The notes: generated from the letters alone by a model not told the origin. DNA of 64,000 bases from Neelides folsomi (GCA_034687125.1 JAQGBZ010000007.1:434001-498000), one strand, 5' to 3'; positions 23,852 to 37,012 are shown, counted from the first letter of the stretch. Numbers and translations are program-made.

Positions 23852-24908
23852 TCAATGGATCCTTTTGAATGTTGAACTTCTTTTTTCTCCTTCACAAAAT
23901 TTGCTAATAGTTGGATTTTTGCATTTTTGAGGATTTCCCGCGATGCTCTTGACAGTCCTCACTATTTCGTCTCCATCAGGAACAAATTTCTTTACAGTGC
24001 TCCTACATATCAATAAATAACTTTTATTATGGAACATTAAGCGAAATAAAATTTGATTTATATGGCAAAGATCATCGAAGAAAGCCGAAATAAAAATTAG
24101 TTAAACTTACATGACCATTCTTCCAATAGGGCTTTTGAAATACTCCGGAGGAATTGGCGTTGCTGCCAGAGTTTCACAGGCATATTGTCGAACGCATTGG
24201 TATTCATTTGGGTCTTTTTGGTAAGCATAGATCCAAGGATAAATCCCATATTTTTCTGACGAACTCTGAAATGACCTCTTGAGGGAATCTTCCTTTTCTG
24301 ACCAAGAAGTGTTGACGAGCCAATCAAACACTTTGGTCATAATTTCAGCTTCTCCTTCCCCTAATCCAAGAATGGAAGGCAAATTCCAAGACACACTTCC
24401 AAGCCCACCCGAACGGAAAGCTGAGAGAAAATACAAAAGTAGATAAATAATACAAAATAGATAAATAACGAATATTGGAAGTTCTTAAAACCCTCCAATA
24501 TTTATTTAAATGTAATATTTATTAATTAACTATTACCATTGATATATAAATGAGTTTTTTATAATTTTCCCAAGGGTTTATTAAATTAAAAAATGATTTA
24601 CCTGTTCCTCCAAGTAGTTGAAAGAAAAGAGCCCCAATGAGGGCCGCGAAGGCTGATACTGCGATCAGAGTGGTCAAATCGATCCCGCCGGAGTAACTTC
24701 CATAGTAATCATACTGCCTTGGGAGTGAATTGGACGACACCCGGGCCACTTCGAGGTTTCTACCACGAAAACGATCCTGAATTCCCTTAGAGCCTCCTTC
24801 GTGAGGTCGAAGACGTCGCCACTCAACTTGGGCTGAAGAGACGCCAAAATAGAAGAAAAGAGAAAAGAATAAAAAACTGGCTTTCAAAGTCCTGCACCTC
24901 CCCTCCAT
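23852..24908 (-). CDS. Secreted/membrane-anchored array protein 5 (four-Cys family)
   Basis: Exons 24908-24602, 24420-24111 and 24002-23852 join in phase to 255 aa. The signal peptide is in 'LKASFLFFSLFFYFGVSSA'. It is followed by a basic region, a Tyr/Gly patch ('YDYYGSYSGG') and a hydrophobic helix 'IDLTTLIAVSAFAALIG', matching the LDPxSIL segment in position but diverged. The C-terminal part has two cysteine pairs, 'CVRQYAC' and 'CKNPTISKFC', the same arrangement as array genes 1 and 3. The second intron position, between the cysteine pairs in phase 2, is shared with array genes 1 and 3 and supports common descent. Function unknown. Confidence 0.75.
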
Positions 24909-26772
24909 TTTGGAAGATTTTCTTTGACCTAACGAGTTTCAGAGCATTGACAACTCAATCCCACCAAGGCGAATGTCAAGTTTGAAATGAATCAATAAGA
25001 AGAATTTCAATTATATTTGTCATCATTTTCACGCTTCATTTGGTCTCAGAATCATCCACTTTTCATGTGTGAAATATTTAATCAACCCATGACGAATGAC
25101 ATCCTTCACGTTCTTTTCTTACCTTTTTTCACTCGTCTCCCAATGGACCAGAACCCGCAACATCTTCATCCAAATTCAACCATATATGTATCATCAAACC
25201 CACTTATACTCAACCCCACGATCAATGAATTTAAATAGGAGATACAAATTACAGTATTAAATAGAAACTTAAAATATATGTATTATTTCACTTCATTGCT
25301 TCTAATATCCACTCACAGGTATCTGTTTAAATAAGTATTAGGATCTATATATACGAAATTGTAAAAGTTTCATTGTTAAGATATAATCATAGATGAATTT
25401 ATGTATCCACTAACGTGGAAAAATACTTTTACGGACATAAATATTGAACAAATGTGAAGTTCATTAGTCCATAGTTGTAGCGTACAGTTTACTGGTTTAC
25501 CTCCTTTTGAACATTTACTATGATCTATGATGATTTTTATTTCATTATTTGGTAGGTAGGTAGTGCACTTAACTTACTATGCATTATAAACCTGTATAAG
25601 TTCTATAGCGTTTGCAAAAAGCATTTTTCTTCAATAACAGCAATTTCCAAGATATTTAGAATAATAAATTTAAAGTGTGTAATTACTTTATAGATAAAGA
25701 TACAAATTATATAAACACAGTATATATAATTTTTAAGACAATATCATATTACTATGACCCATTGAAAAATCAAATTGTCAATGTTAAATATGTAGATAGC
25801 AGTTATTCAAAGAATTATTTTAATAAACACTCAATAACTTCAGGTTATTGTATCTACATAATAATATTTTAAACATAAAATAATTACCGACGACTTTAGC
25901 CATTAGCCATAAAAGAATTAGGTATGTAATTTAAGTTCAATAGATACCGATATACCATCTATATACACATTGCATATTTTATTAGCAACAATTTTTGGAA
26001 TGTTTAATAAATGGGAATTAAGTTAATGTTAAATATTGACAGCATGCAGGTTCTTAAACGAATCATTAACGAATAGTTTAAACATTTACTTAAAAAATCA
26101 ATTTGTACTCATAAAACTGTTTCTCATTATAATCGACTTTAATTGAGGTTTCAGAACAGACTTGGTTACTGTCAATAGCGGAATGGAAATATATACTTTG
26201 TAGGTATATATGCCATGCCATTTATGTAAATTATATATAGACATAAAATACATATTATAAATACACTACCTGAATTCATTAATTCCAACAGGTAGTTTTA
26301 ACTTCTCGCCCAAGGCACAACGTTTCTCACGACGAAGAGAGAGATTCCCTCTTCTTGAACTACTCTTAAGCTCCAAATCAAATTTCTGCATGGGACTTGA
26401 AATTCAAATCTCAAATCAAATCAAATGTCAATCAATGAAGAGATCGTGTAATGTAAAACAATACTTTCTGTATATCAATACCGTTGGGAAGTTTACGAAC
26501 ACGAAAGTTATTATTTAAAGTGTAAAGTTATATAATATAACCAACCCACTTGTTACATACCAAAATATATTCTATTCCAAGAAACGGAAATGGAGTGAGG
26601 ATTGTGATTCAACGATATGAAACCAAATGAAAATTGTTAACTCCTTTCCAAAGGTTCGTACACAATATTTATTTAATACTCCACATAAAGAGTGTTATAA
26701 TATCAATCCAAATTGGCTTACTGCCATAATTGAAATAATTAAAGTTTAAATAATTTTGTTTTTAGAAGGGAA
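24909..26772. other. AT-rich spacer between the array and DNAJC22
   Basis: No coding exon is supported. An acceptor (TTTTTAG) six bases before the DNAJC22 ATG indicates that a leader intron, and therefore a non-coding exon, of that gene lies somewhere here, perhaps near 26300-26660. Confidence 0.45.
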
Positions 26773-28324
26773 ATGACGAAGAGCCTCGTATTGACATATT
26801 TATTTTGGGGAATTGGTGGATGGTTCGGTTTACATCATTTTTATCTCGGAAGAGATCGACAGGCCTTCATTTGGTGGAGCCTTGTAGCTGGATATGGAGG
26901 CCTTGGATGGATTGTTGATTTATTTAAAATACCAAGGTTAGACTTTAAATCATATTGATTTTAAACACTATTATTTGATTTATTTAGTTACATAACCATT
27001 CTTTAACCATTCTGTTATTTAATACTTTTAGATATGTAAAAGAAGCCAATTATGATTCCAATTTTGAAAAGGAGTATATTGAAACAATAAAGAAAACTAC
27101 ACGTGTATGTTATATTAAATTACATTTCACAGTTTTTTAGATTATGAATTGATAATTGAGGCTTTATGTAATAAACGTGTTTTCTGGTATTCAATTTCAG
27201 CCTCCATTCTCATTATATCGATTCATTGGTGGAATCGCATTTGGTAATTTATTATCGTGGGTGATATACAAAGCAATTCCAGAAGAAACAATTTTTGGAT
27301 ATTCATTAACTCCACTCTTCATACTTATTCCAATTGGTGCTGCTTTTGGTAATTTTAATAATTAACAAACATTTACACTTAATTCTCTAAAGAAATTAAT
27401 TAATTAATTATTCCTGTATTTATTTTTATTAAGGGGTGTACACTGTTGGAAACATTGGATTTGAAGAAGGTCCCTTCATTCCTTGTCTCATTGCTTCTTA
27501 CATTCCAACAATCTCCTGGTTGTACTTTGGAGAGCCAAATTATTATCCTAGTTCATTAATTGCAGCCTTCGCCTTCAGATATAATGTTAAATGGAGAAGA
27601 AAGCCTGTTAAACGACGTCCTTTATGGAAGTAAGTAGATTTATAATTTAATAAACTATCAAGAGTATTAGAAGCCCAATGTAAATATATTATATACGTGT
27701 ATAAAATTCTGAACAAATGTAATGTGATTTTAGGCGAGTTTTAATTCTGGGTGGTTGTGGACTTTTATATGCTTCACTGTGGTCTTCTTTCCTTTATTTT
27801 AACTTCTCAATGCCAAATGAGCACGGCGAGACAATCAAGTTTAGAGATTCATTGAAGAATCTTTTGAACTCTCAACTTGGAAAAGAATTTCAGGAATCTG
27901 TTAGAACTTTATGGGAATTTTACAAAGCTCATGGATGGGGATCCGTTTGGAACGAGGTATGAGAGTTTAACATATAGTTATTTATCTTTGATGAACAATT
28001 AATAGCGTTTAAGATGGAAGATAATTTGGATAAGAGAGCATTAATTTGAAATGTTTTATATAGTTTCTTGTGAAATTGGATCCGCTGGGTGAACGAAATG
28101 CTTTGAAAGTTTTGGGACTTCCTGCGGGTTCGAGCCAAGAAGAAATAAAAGCAAGATGGAGAGTTCTGTCCAAAAAATATCACCCGGATAAATTTTTGGA
28201 CCCTAAAGAGAAAGAAATCGCAACGGAAAAATTTATGGAGATTAAATCAGCTTTTGATAAGTTGTTTCAGATATCTAGTAAAAGAAGTAAAAAGGCTAGA
28301 TTGACGCCACATGATGAAATGTGA
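26773..28324 (+). CDS. DNAJC22: DNAJC22 / wurst: TM2-like multi-pass membrane J-domain protein
   Basis: Exons 26773-26936, 27032-27104, 27201-27348, 27434-27629, 27734-27956 and 28064-28324 join in phase to 354 aa; human DNAJC22 is 341 aa. The N-terminus 'LFWGIGGWFGLHHFYLGRD' is the TM2-type hairpin of this family. Several further hydrophobic spans follow ('RFIGGIAFGNLLSW', 'GGCGLLYASLWSSFLYF'). The last exon is a J domain with the Hsc70-contacting HPD in 'KKYHPDKF' and the approach 'ALKVLGLPAGSSQEEIK'. Drosophila wurst is a clathrin/Hsc70-linked protein needed for endocytosis and for tracheal liquid clearance; the same role is inferred here from orthology. The start Met is the only one that gives the conserved opening. 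Confidence 0.93.
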
Positions 28325-29506
28325 TATAGGGTATTTAATAGTTTATAAAATATGTACTTGGAATATATTAATAATTTATTTACTACCTCTTTATACACAA
28401 TATATTTCAAGTGTCAAATTATTTTATTTTCTAGTTTTAAAATTAGCCGATATTTACATTTACCATTGGTGTAACAAGTTGTTATTTTTAAATTTTAATT
28501 ATGTTATATCAATAGATCTGATCTTACCTGAATAGAACTATGTAAGGAAGGATAATTTTATCTTCTTCAATTTCTTGAAAAATTGTTTTAATTCATATAT
28601 AGTAACAATATATGGCAACTTCATTAAATTATGAACTTTGCATTAAAAACTTGATAATTGTAATGAATAATAAAAAAAATTCCTAATTTTCAAATTCGTG
28701 TATGCGTTAGAGAATAACTATATCTTTAATTTATGCTTATTACGAGATATACTAATCGTTTGGAGTTAAAAATAAATCTTTTTATCTTAAGATTTCAAGT
28801 TTTAATCATCTTCAACCTTTCCATCATATACATTTAAACATTAACAAATTAAGAGCCATATATGGAACGGATTATGTATGGTATACACAATAGATAGATG
28901 CATATATAAAATATGTACATGTGTACTATATTATAACAGAATGAACGTGTACCGCGTACCAAATAAGAATTTCTATTTATTAGATGCTATTCAACTCTTG
29001 ACCTTGGTATCTCTTATTTGTTTACTTGCAATCTGTCATGTGCTCAGAAGATTCTTCTTTCCTCTCTCTATTGCATTTAAATTAAAAGAAATAGTCGTAA
29101 AATTCATGCGTATAATTTTAAATTGCACTCTACCACTATAATATTTACATATATTAATATTAATGTAGGATACTTTCATAATAATATATTGCGTATAGGG
29201 ATACTTTGACTATTGAATAAAAATAATACAAAAGTTTTAGGCATTTTATAATTTAAGAACAATCAAACATGGAGAGAAATTAATTAAGGTGAGTAAGGAT
29301 AATACATAAATATTATCTTATATAAAAAGGCATATGTTTAAATATTATGTGTTATTAAATAGATAAGCATAAATATTATATGCATACATAGGTATTAATT
29401 TAGATCAATACTTAATTTTATGTATGTGTATTTCCTATATAAATTCAGCCTAAATTAATAAGCCGCTCGAGCTTATATTAACGATTAATTTCTAATATAC
29501 TTATAA
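28325..29506. other. AT-rich spacer between DNAJC22 and the P450 gene
   Basis: 3' UTR of DNAJC22, followed by TA-rich simple sequence and the presumed P450 promoter. An 87-codon frame at 28878-29141 looks like no known protein. No gene is supported. Confidence 0.45.
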
Positions 29507-32101
29507 ATGAATCTACTCAATCAGCTTTTATACTCGGATCGGAGAAACGTCTTACGTCTTTGCAATATGTTATTAAAATTACGATCAAGTCATCTGAAAA
29601 GTTCTTATTCAACTCTCGTAATTAAAAACTCAAATGAAATTAAAAGTTTTGACAAAATTCCGGGGCCATTCCGCATACCAATTTGGGGCAATATTCATTT
29701 ATACAAATTGGGTAAGGAATATTTACTTAATTAACTATTCATTTTAATGGTTACACTTCTAATTACCGATTTGAATTTTGAATCACAATTTACTTAAATT
29801 AATTGGTTGAATTGAATTTCAATTAGGGGTTTTCAGTATCCTCGATTATCATAATGTTCTTGTGAGGCTATTTGAGATGTATGGGCCAGTTGTTCGTCAA
29901 GACATAGGGAATAGAACAATCATTCATCTTTTTGATCCCGATGATGTGAGAACTGCCATCAATGCTGAAGGGAAAATGCCTGTCGTTCCTCCACTTCAGG
30001 AAACAACTCAACTTTACAGGCAAAAGAGAAAACTTTCCCTTGGACTTGGAAATACGTAAGAAGATCTTTAGTATAACACACCTCTTGTATTTAGTATATT
30101 TTATTATAATTATTTAGCTAATAATTTAATATTTTTAGCAATCATGAAGAATGGTACAAGTTGCGAAAAGCAATTCAACAAATGATGTTAAGACCAAAAG
30201 AAGTTTATCATTATTTGCCTCTGGTAGATCAAGTCGCTAGAGATTTTGTGAACAAAATTGAAAGCAGCATGAACAAAGAGAATCAAATTCCAAACTTGAA
30301 AAATCTAATTTCTAAATGGAGTCTTGAATGTAATTTGAACTAACTTCGAGATTCGAAATTTTTACCTTATAAATAATATGAATCAATATTCAATTATTAT
30401 TAAAATTTTGCATTTGATTGCATTTTTGTGATTCAGCATCCGGAATGATTTGTTTTGAGAAACGTATTGGATGTTTTGATGCTAACGAAGAACTTGCTAA
30501 TAAACTCATACAGGCCAATACAGAAATATTTCTTACAGGAGGAATTCTCAAATTTTCACTTCCAATTTACAAATATTTTATGACTCCCAAATGGAAAAGA
30601 TTCCTTGAAGCTGAAGATTTCTTTTTCTCGTAATGAATCAAATTCCAATCTTATTTCTTTCAATAAAAATATGATTAGTATTTAAATTGTTTTTATTTGG
30701 AATGTAATAATTGTATTTGGGTTATATGTTTTTGTATTTGGATATGAATAGTGTAGCACAAGGATTGGTTAATGAAACAATATTAGAAATCAAAGAACTT
30801 AAACAGAAAGGAGAACTTAGCGAAAACCAATTCAATTTCCTTTCATATCTTCTCTCGAGAGATGAATTGACAGAGAAGGACGTTACAATTATTACGCTCT
30901 CCTTATTCGGAGATGGCTTAAGCACGGTACTATATGTATTTATTATAAAAATTAAATTTAATATGCTTAATGATCGATATGCCAAGTTAAATATATTTTT
31001 ATCATTACCTATGTCGATTTATCAATGTTGCTCTTATTCTTTATTAAAACACTACTCTTTCAGACTGCACCAAGTTTAAACTACAATCTTTACTGTTTGG
31101 CTAAAAATCAAGAAGTCCAGGAGAAACTGTTTGAGGAAATTGATAAACATACAAATCCATCAGAAACAATTTCTATAAACATGATCAATAATCTAAACTT
31201 GCTCAAAGCATCAGTTAAAGAAGCATTTCGGTTTGCGATAGCTTTAAGAAGTTATATAATTATTCACCATGTCATAAGTAGACATTATATCGGTATTACA
31301 GGTATTGTATTGTAGTTTACTTATCTTGTGCATAATTGATATATCTAGTTTGTACCCAATCGGAACTGAAGTGTCGAGAGTCATCCAAACAGATCTAATT
31401 TTTGGAAATTATTCAGTTCCTGCCGGGGTAAGAATTAATTCCCCCTCCCCTCTTTGTCATTTAATGTCTTAATATTTATAAGAAAAACAATGTTACAAGT
31501 TACAATGGTATTTGGTAATGAAACATGCTTTACATTTTTGCGTTTAATTTTTAGACCCACGTGGATTTCAATCAGTACGTTCAATTTAAAAATCCGAAAT
31601 ACTTTGCCAACCCATTATCATTTCGCCCCGATAGGTATGTAATATTAATACTAATATTTAATAATTATTGAATCATATTTTGATCAAGTAGCTATGAATC
31701 TATGTAAATTTTTATAAACATATATGGTTTATTTCTTGTAAACATTTCATAGATGGATGAGATCGGATGAGAGCAGCAGCCTTTCTACTCATCCTTACTT
31801 GCTCATTCCCTTTGGTCACGGAACCAGAATGTGTGCAGGTAATGTCTATTTAACAGATTTAAATACAGATTGATTATTATATAAAATATGTAGTTCGCTA
31901 CAATTACAAGCATTTAACAGGGTCAAATCATTGTATGTTTTAGGCCGAAGATTTGCTGAGCAAGATTTGTATACAGTTCTTACAAGGATTCTCCAAAAGT
32001 TTCGTTTAGAACTGATCAACCCAGACGAGGACATTGGACAAATTTACTATACGCTTCTTTATCCCAAAAGACAATTAAACATTAAATTCATCAAGAGATA
32101 G
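29507..32101 (+). CDS. Mitochondrial-clan cytochrome P450 (possibly CYP302A1-like)
   Basis: Eleven exons join in phase: 29507-29711, 29827-30055, 30139-30329, 30437-30629, 30752-30926, 31064-31230, 31349-31427, 31555-31634, 31753-31838 and 31944-32101 (ten listed here; the first may be preceded by a leader). They give ~520 aa, a normal P450 length. Landmarks are a Ser/Arg-rich N-terminus without a membrane anchor (mitochondrial presequence style), '[13 protein letters not shown]', the I-helix 'FGDGLSTTAPSL', the K-helix ExxR in 'KEAFR', 'FRPDRW', and the haem loop '[18 protein letters not shown]' with Cys467. The 'R-RFAEQ' end and lack of anchor fit the mitochondrial clan. The I-helix resembles, from memory, the ecdysteroid 22-hydroxylase CYP302A1 (disembodied). 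That assignment needs a tree, and other mitochondrial CYPs remain possible. Confidence 0.88.
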
Positions 32102-32783
32102 TAAAATTTCTTGATTTTAAAAACCCTTCATCACACATCCAACTATACTCTATATGAAACGATTATTATTATAATTATTATTACAATTGCTCAATTAATT
32201 TATTTATCTTTTTAATACTAGTTTTAGAGTTAATCGATAAATACCATGTCAAATGTTAGCTCAAAATGGAATAAAGTATATCACTTTACAACACATTTAG
32301 TCCATAATTATTGTTCATTGGTAGTAGAATGATTGCAAACTACACCACCTATAAATATGTAATACTTTAGGTCTTCTTTACCTAATACTAACTTTAAGTA
32401 ATAATTCATCATAGTATTGTTCTTGTATTTAAATGCATATGTAAATGCTTAAGTATAATCTCGCTTATAATTCTTGTTATTAGCATATTGACGTTATTAA
32501 TTGTAAGTGTCAAATTAGAAAAAAACAAGAGGCCCAGAATAGGAATACAGTCTGGGCATATTGAAACATTTTTTCAAGACTATATCTAATAAGTGCGAGT
32601 AGTCCAAGTTGTTGGATGAATATTGGAATCGCTCGCTTCCATAATTCGTGAAATTGGACTTTTAAGTTTTAAATCAAATTAGTTGTATTTTTAGTTTGCC
32701 CGTTAGCCTATATTAATTTTATCCCTACGTTTATTTTAAATAAACTATTTTTATCTAAACTCGCTAACAGCGTCGCACTCAAA
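32102..32783. other. Spacer between the P450 gene and MFAP1
   Basis: AT-rich 3' flank of the P450 gene, then the promoter and leader of MFAP1 in the last ~250 bp. No other gene is seen. Confidence 0.45.
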
Positions 32784-34402
32784 ATGGCTGGTAAAGGGAA
32801 TACGATTTTTCCAATTCAATCGACGGCAGGAGCCATTCTAGTTACAAATGATAAGGGTAAGTAATATAAAAAATGACCCAATTTAATAATGTTATTAATG
32901 TTACAATCTTGCAAATTCACTTTTATTTGGATATGCATTGAAGATAAATATAAATTGATTAATTATCTTTTATTGTCTTGTAGGAAAGCATTCCATGGAA
33001 AAGGTGAAAGTTCACAGATATGTTTCGGGGAAACGTCCAGAATACGCTCCGCAAAGTTCAAGTGAAGAAGAAAGCGAGGACGAAGGGTTCATTCCTCCTC
33101 CACCACCAGGAGTTAAAATAAAAGAGGAAGTGGAGGAAATTGTATATCCGGAGATTGACCTCTCAGAGGCAGCCAAATATGACTCTCGACTTCGTCGACT
33201 CCAGAGGATGGACGAAGAGAGGTCACGCTATGGAATTGAAGATCCTGAGATATTAGACGATGGCGAGGAGGAAAGACCAGGAAGACGTCATGACCCAGAC
33301 TCGGACGAAGAAGAAGTTGAAGCCGACGAGGACGAGATCGAGAAGCGGAGAGCCTTTTTGAGGCAAAGAGGCCTTGAGAAAAACGACGAAGAACTTCTCA
33401 TGAAGGAAGAGGAAAAGGAGAGCGGCTCAGAAGAAAGTGATTCCGAATATGAGGAATATACTGATTCAGAAGAAGAAGCTCGCCCACGAATGAAACCCGT
33501 ATTTGTTAAAAAGCGGGACAGAGTGACAGTTAACAAGGAAATGGAGGAAAAAGAACGGGCCGAGACGGAAAGAATAAATCGTCGAAACGATGAACGGCGA
33601 AAGGAAACCCTCAAGATCGTCGAAGAAGAAATTCGTAGGGAAAGAGGTGGAGCTGATACGGAAAAGGATGCTTCCAACACTGTCGCCAAACTCACTGATG
33701 TAAACACCGATGATGAAAATGAAGAAGCTGAGTATGAAGCTTGGAAATTAAGAGAACTCAAGAGGATTAAGAGAGATCGAGACGAACGCGATTTGTATGA
33801 ATAATTTTAATAATTTTGTATTTGATTGTATTTTATAAATATGATAACTTTATTTTATTTATTTACTTAATTATAAATGGACTCATTATTTTTATTTCAG
33901 GATTGAGAAAGAACGTCAAGAAATTGATAGAATCCACAGTTTGACAGAGGAAGAAAGAAGAGCTGAATTGAAGCTCAAACCCAAATTGGTCTCAAATAAA
34001 GCACAGAAAGGAAAATACAAGTTTCTGCAAAAGTATTATCATCGTGGAGTCTTTTATCTGGTAATGCCATTTAGATTCAATTCATGTTTTTACCAATTTT
34101 ATCATTTATTATTTTCATTTCAGGATAAAGAAGACGAAGTCTTCAAACGGGATTACTCTGCTCCGACCCTGGAAGATCATTTCGATAAAACAATCCTTCC
34201 AAAAGTCATGCAAGTGAAGAACTTTGGAAGGAGCGGCCGCACCAAATACACCCATTTGGTTGATCAAGATACGACCAGTTTTGATTCTGCCTGGGTTTCT
34301 GAAACAACCCAAAATCTCAAATTCCACTCAACCCAAGCTGCTGGAGTTAAACAAGTTTTTGAAAAACCCTCATCTAAAAAACGAAAAATGGATACGGATT
34401 AA
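32784..34402 (+). CDS. MFAP1: Microfibrillar-associated protein 1, spliceosomal factor
   Basis: Four exons, 32784-32856, 32984-33794, 33901-34060 and 34124-34402, give 440 aa (human 439 aa). Despite its name the protein is nuclear and part of the spliceosomal B complex, where it works with Prp38 and contacts the U4/U6.U5 tri-snRNP. The N-terminal half is strongly acidic and charged, with 'RRLQRMDEERSRYGIEDPE'. The C-terminal half has the family signatures 'LTEEERRAELK', 'KGKYKFLQKYYHRG', 'DYSAPTLEDHFDK', and 'FGRSGRTKYTHLVDQDTT', ending in a basic nuclear-type tail 'SSKKRKM'. The exon 2 donor is an inner GTATGA rather than the downstream stop, which restores the conserved 'RDLIEKERQEI'. AATAAA-type signals follow at ~34440. 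Confidence 0.96.
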
Positions 34403-36255
34403 TCTTTATTATTGTCATTTAATTGTTCATTTACAAACTAATAAATGTAATAAATTTTAATTGACAAATACTATATAAATATTTCATTAAAATATACAAT
34501 TTTGTTCCACATTTGACAAAATATTAACTAATCGTTTGGTAATTATTAAATTTGGCGAACAAAAGCAATCATCAGTTAATTGAAACCAATTTGTTGTTCT
34601 GTTTTAATAGGTAGACTCGGAAAGTAAGAAAGCAATTAAGATTTTATTAAAATAGGACTTCTTCTGATCATTTTAAATATACTCGTAAGTATACCCATTT
34701 TTATAAGTTTCGAGAAAAGTGTGAATCTTTTATTTTGATATCTGTTCTCGTTGTTTAAGCTTTAAAAGGATTTGCGTGAAAATTAGTATTTGCTCTCAAG
34801 TATTGACTAAACATGAATTTTCATTTCGTTCGTGAGAGACCATCATTAGTGAATTCTGAATATTAAAATGAGGCGTGAACTATTGATATGCAGATATGTA
34901 AGTTTATTTTTACTACTAGTAAAATAGTTAAATATGAATGTAAAATAATATTCAGAATATTCATTATATGAAATATATTTTGTTAAATTCGATGAGAAGA
35001 TCATTCAAGATACCAAAGCTCATTTGTCGAAAGTCACCATTGAGCTCAAAATTATTCCATCGAGCTTTCGCATTTAAAGATAATGATTTATTTAAAATAT
35101 ATCTTTCCTAATAATACCTCTACATACTTATGTAGTTAATGCAAAAAAAGGATTTCATTACTCAAGACAAACACTTTATTCACAGAAAGTAAAGCTTGCT
35201 AAAACAAATTCTATAGAGTACATACATACGTAAATATGTAATTTAATATTAAAAGGCTTATTATTCTACACACAAGAAATATTTTACACATGTATGTATA
35301 TTTTTGTAATAGAATTTAACCATACATACATACACGTGAATTTAAATACGCAATACATATTGAGATTTTATTACTAACTTGTGACATACTCATAAACCTC
35401 TTTTATTACTAGAAACAATTTTGATTCAAATTTCATAAACTTAATTCATCTGCTCTACTTATTTTAAACACACCTAATACTCTCTTGATATTTTTCCTCG
35501 CATTTATTTAACAATTTATGCGTTAATAACTACTTTATTAGTTTTAGACATCAATCACAATATAACATATATTTAGTATTTACGATACTTGAGATTTATC
35601 CTAATACACAGTAATCACAGTGCAGGATAAACACTTACTTTATGTTAATTTGCATATAATAGTAGTTACATAAATAAGTAGTTGAACCTTTATAAATGTA
35701 GATACGTGTAAATACTTAGACAACCCTTTTTAAAATATCTAATTACATTATATAGCATTTTAAGGTTATTGAATAGCAACTACATTTTAAATAATTTAAA
35801 CTACTGTATATTTTAGATAATGTGCTGACTGTTACAATATTAATAATATTATTATAACATTATTATAATGGACGTAAATGGACGTATTTGATTTATGGTG
35901 GATTTATTGCCTTATTTAACGACGATCCTCATCGACAAATAAACACGGCTTCGTTCACCAAATGTTGTATGGGAGGAATTGCAATTATGATTATATTTGA
36001 TTAAAAGACCAACTAAAGCTCTATAACTTCTTTACTTCAAATTGAGTGAAAATGTGAAAAATATTGATTCGAAATGATCTACAGGACATGGAGCCTAATT
36101 GGTAGAATTCCTTCCGTGAGAGTGGGAATGAAGAAGCCACATCAAATCGGTGTAATAATATATATATAAGGAGCTGCAAGTATAGTTTAGTATGTCAATA
36201 ATGGAGCCCGCATCTCCTACCCGTAGGACGTATGTTCTGTACGTGTCGGAGTTTC
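34403..36255. other. AT-rich spacer between MFAP1 and the Ly6 gene (convergent)
   Basis: 3' UTR of MFAP1 with AATAAA near 34439, then long AT-rich DNA with TACA/TATG simple repeats (for example near 35220 and 35320). Nothing coding is supported. Confidence 0.5.
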
Positions 36256-37012
36256 TCATGAAAGGAAAGCCAAAGCGACGAGGGCCGGGAGGATCAAAAT
36301 GGCTCCGAACGTCACAACGATTCTTCCGCTGTTGCAGTCGTCGTCTCCGCAGCAATGCATCTCTGAGATCTCCTTCGCCCCCACATCGGCCTCCTTGGCT
36401 CCACCACCCCCGCCGCCGCTCGCCAGGAGCTGCCGAACTAATAGCCGAGGTGAACCGATGGAATTAATTAGGGGAGGGGAGCGGAAGGGACCTCGCATGC
36501 CTCCGGAGGCCTCGAATCAATAGCCGTCTCGGGGGTAGAATGGAATCGTGCGTGACTCCGAGGGCATTAATGGCTCACAATCCCCAATTAATTTATCCAT
36601 TTAACCCAGGACGGGAAGTATGGTAGTGGAACGTTGTGGGAGATGAGCCTAAGGGAACTTACTTGTCCTTTGTTTGGGAGCGTCGTTAGTGAGTTCTTCG
36701 GGTCGGAGAGGTGCAGCCCGGGTTTTTCTCGTGTCTCTCCCAACACATCGCTTGGAGTCCCCGCAGAGGCGATCTGTCTCGCCGTTCATTAGCTTCATTT
36801 TCTGGAAAAAACAACCCCGGGATATGTAATTGTGAAGCGGCCTATGATTGATAAAAGGAGCTCACGATGCATTTGTTCTCCTTCGGCTTGCATTGGGTCG
36901 ACTCGGTCGCCCCGAGCTCGTCGCAGTTGGTGCAAGTGAAGCACTTCAGGGCTGCGGTTTCTCGGAACACCAGGACAACTGCGGAGATGAGGAGGACATG
37001 TCGGGCAATCAT
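36256..37012 (-). CDS. Ly6/three-finger domain protein, probably GPI-anchored
   Basis: Exons 37012-36866, 36801-36663 and 36437-36256 join in phase to 155 aa. A signal peptide ('MIARHVLLISAVVLVF') is followed at once by 'LKCFTCTNC', the opening of the Ly6/uPAR fold. The protein has ten cysteines in the three-finger domain, ending with 'CCGDDDCNSG', the hallmark CC-x3-CN closure. The last ~23 residues are hydrophobic ('VVTFGAILILPALVALAF') with small residues before them, as expected for GPI attachment. Between the seventh and eighth cysteines the second finger is expanded by ~55 residues, including a Gly run. Arthropod Ly6 proteins serve in septate junctions, sleep, cold tolerance and other surface roles; the specific role here is unknown. 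An in-frame upstream Met at 37075 would spoil the signal peptide, so 37012 is preferred. Confidence 0.82.

Noticed and set aside
30938-31063. Frames continuing past P450 exon donors into introns
   Set aside because: Canonical GT-AG sites with matching phase restore the P450 sequence; read-through gives non-P450 peptide.
33288-33761. 157-codon Ser-rich minus-strand frame
   Set aside because: Shadow of the acidic MFAP1 exon.
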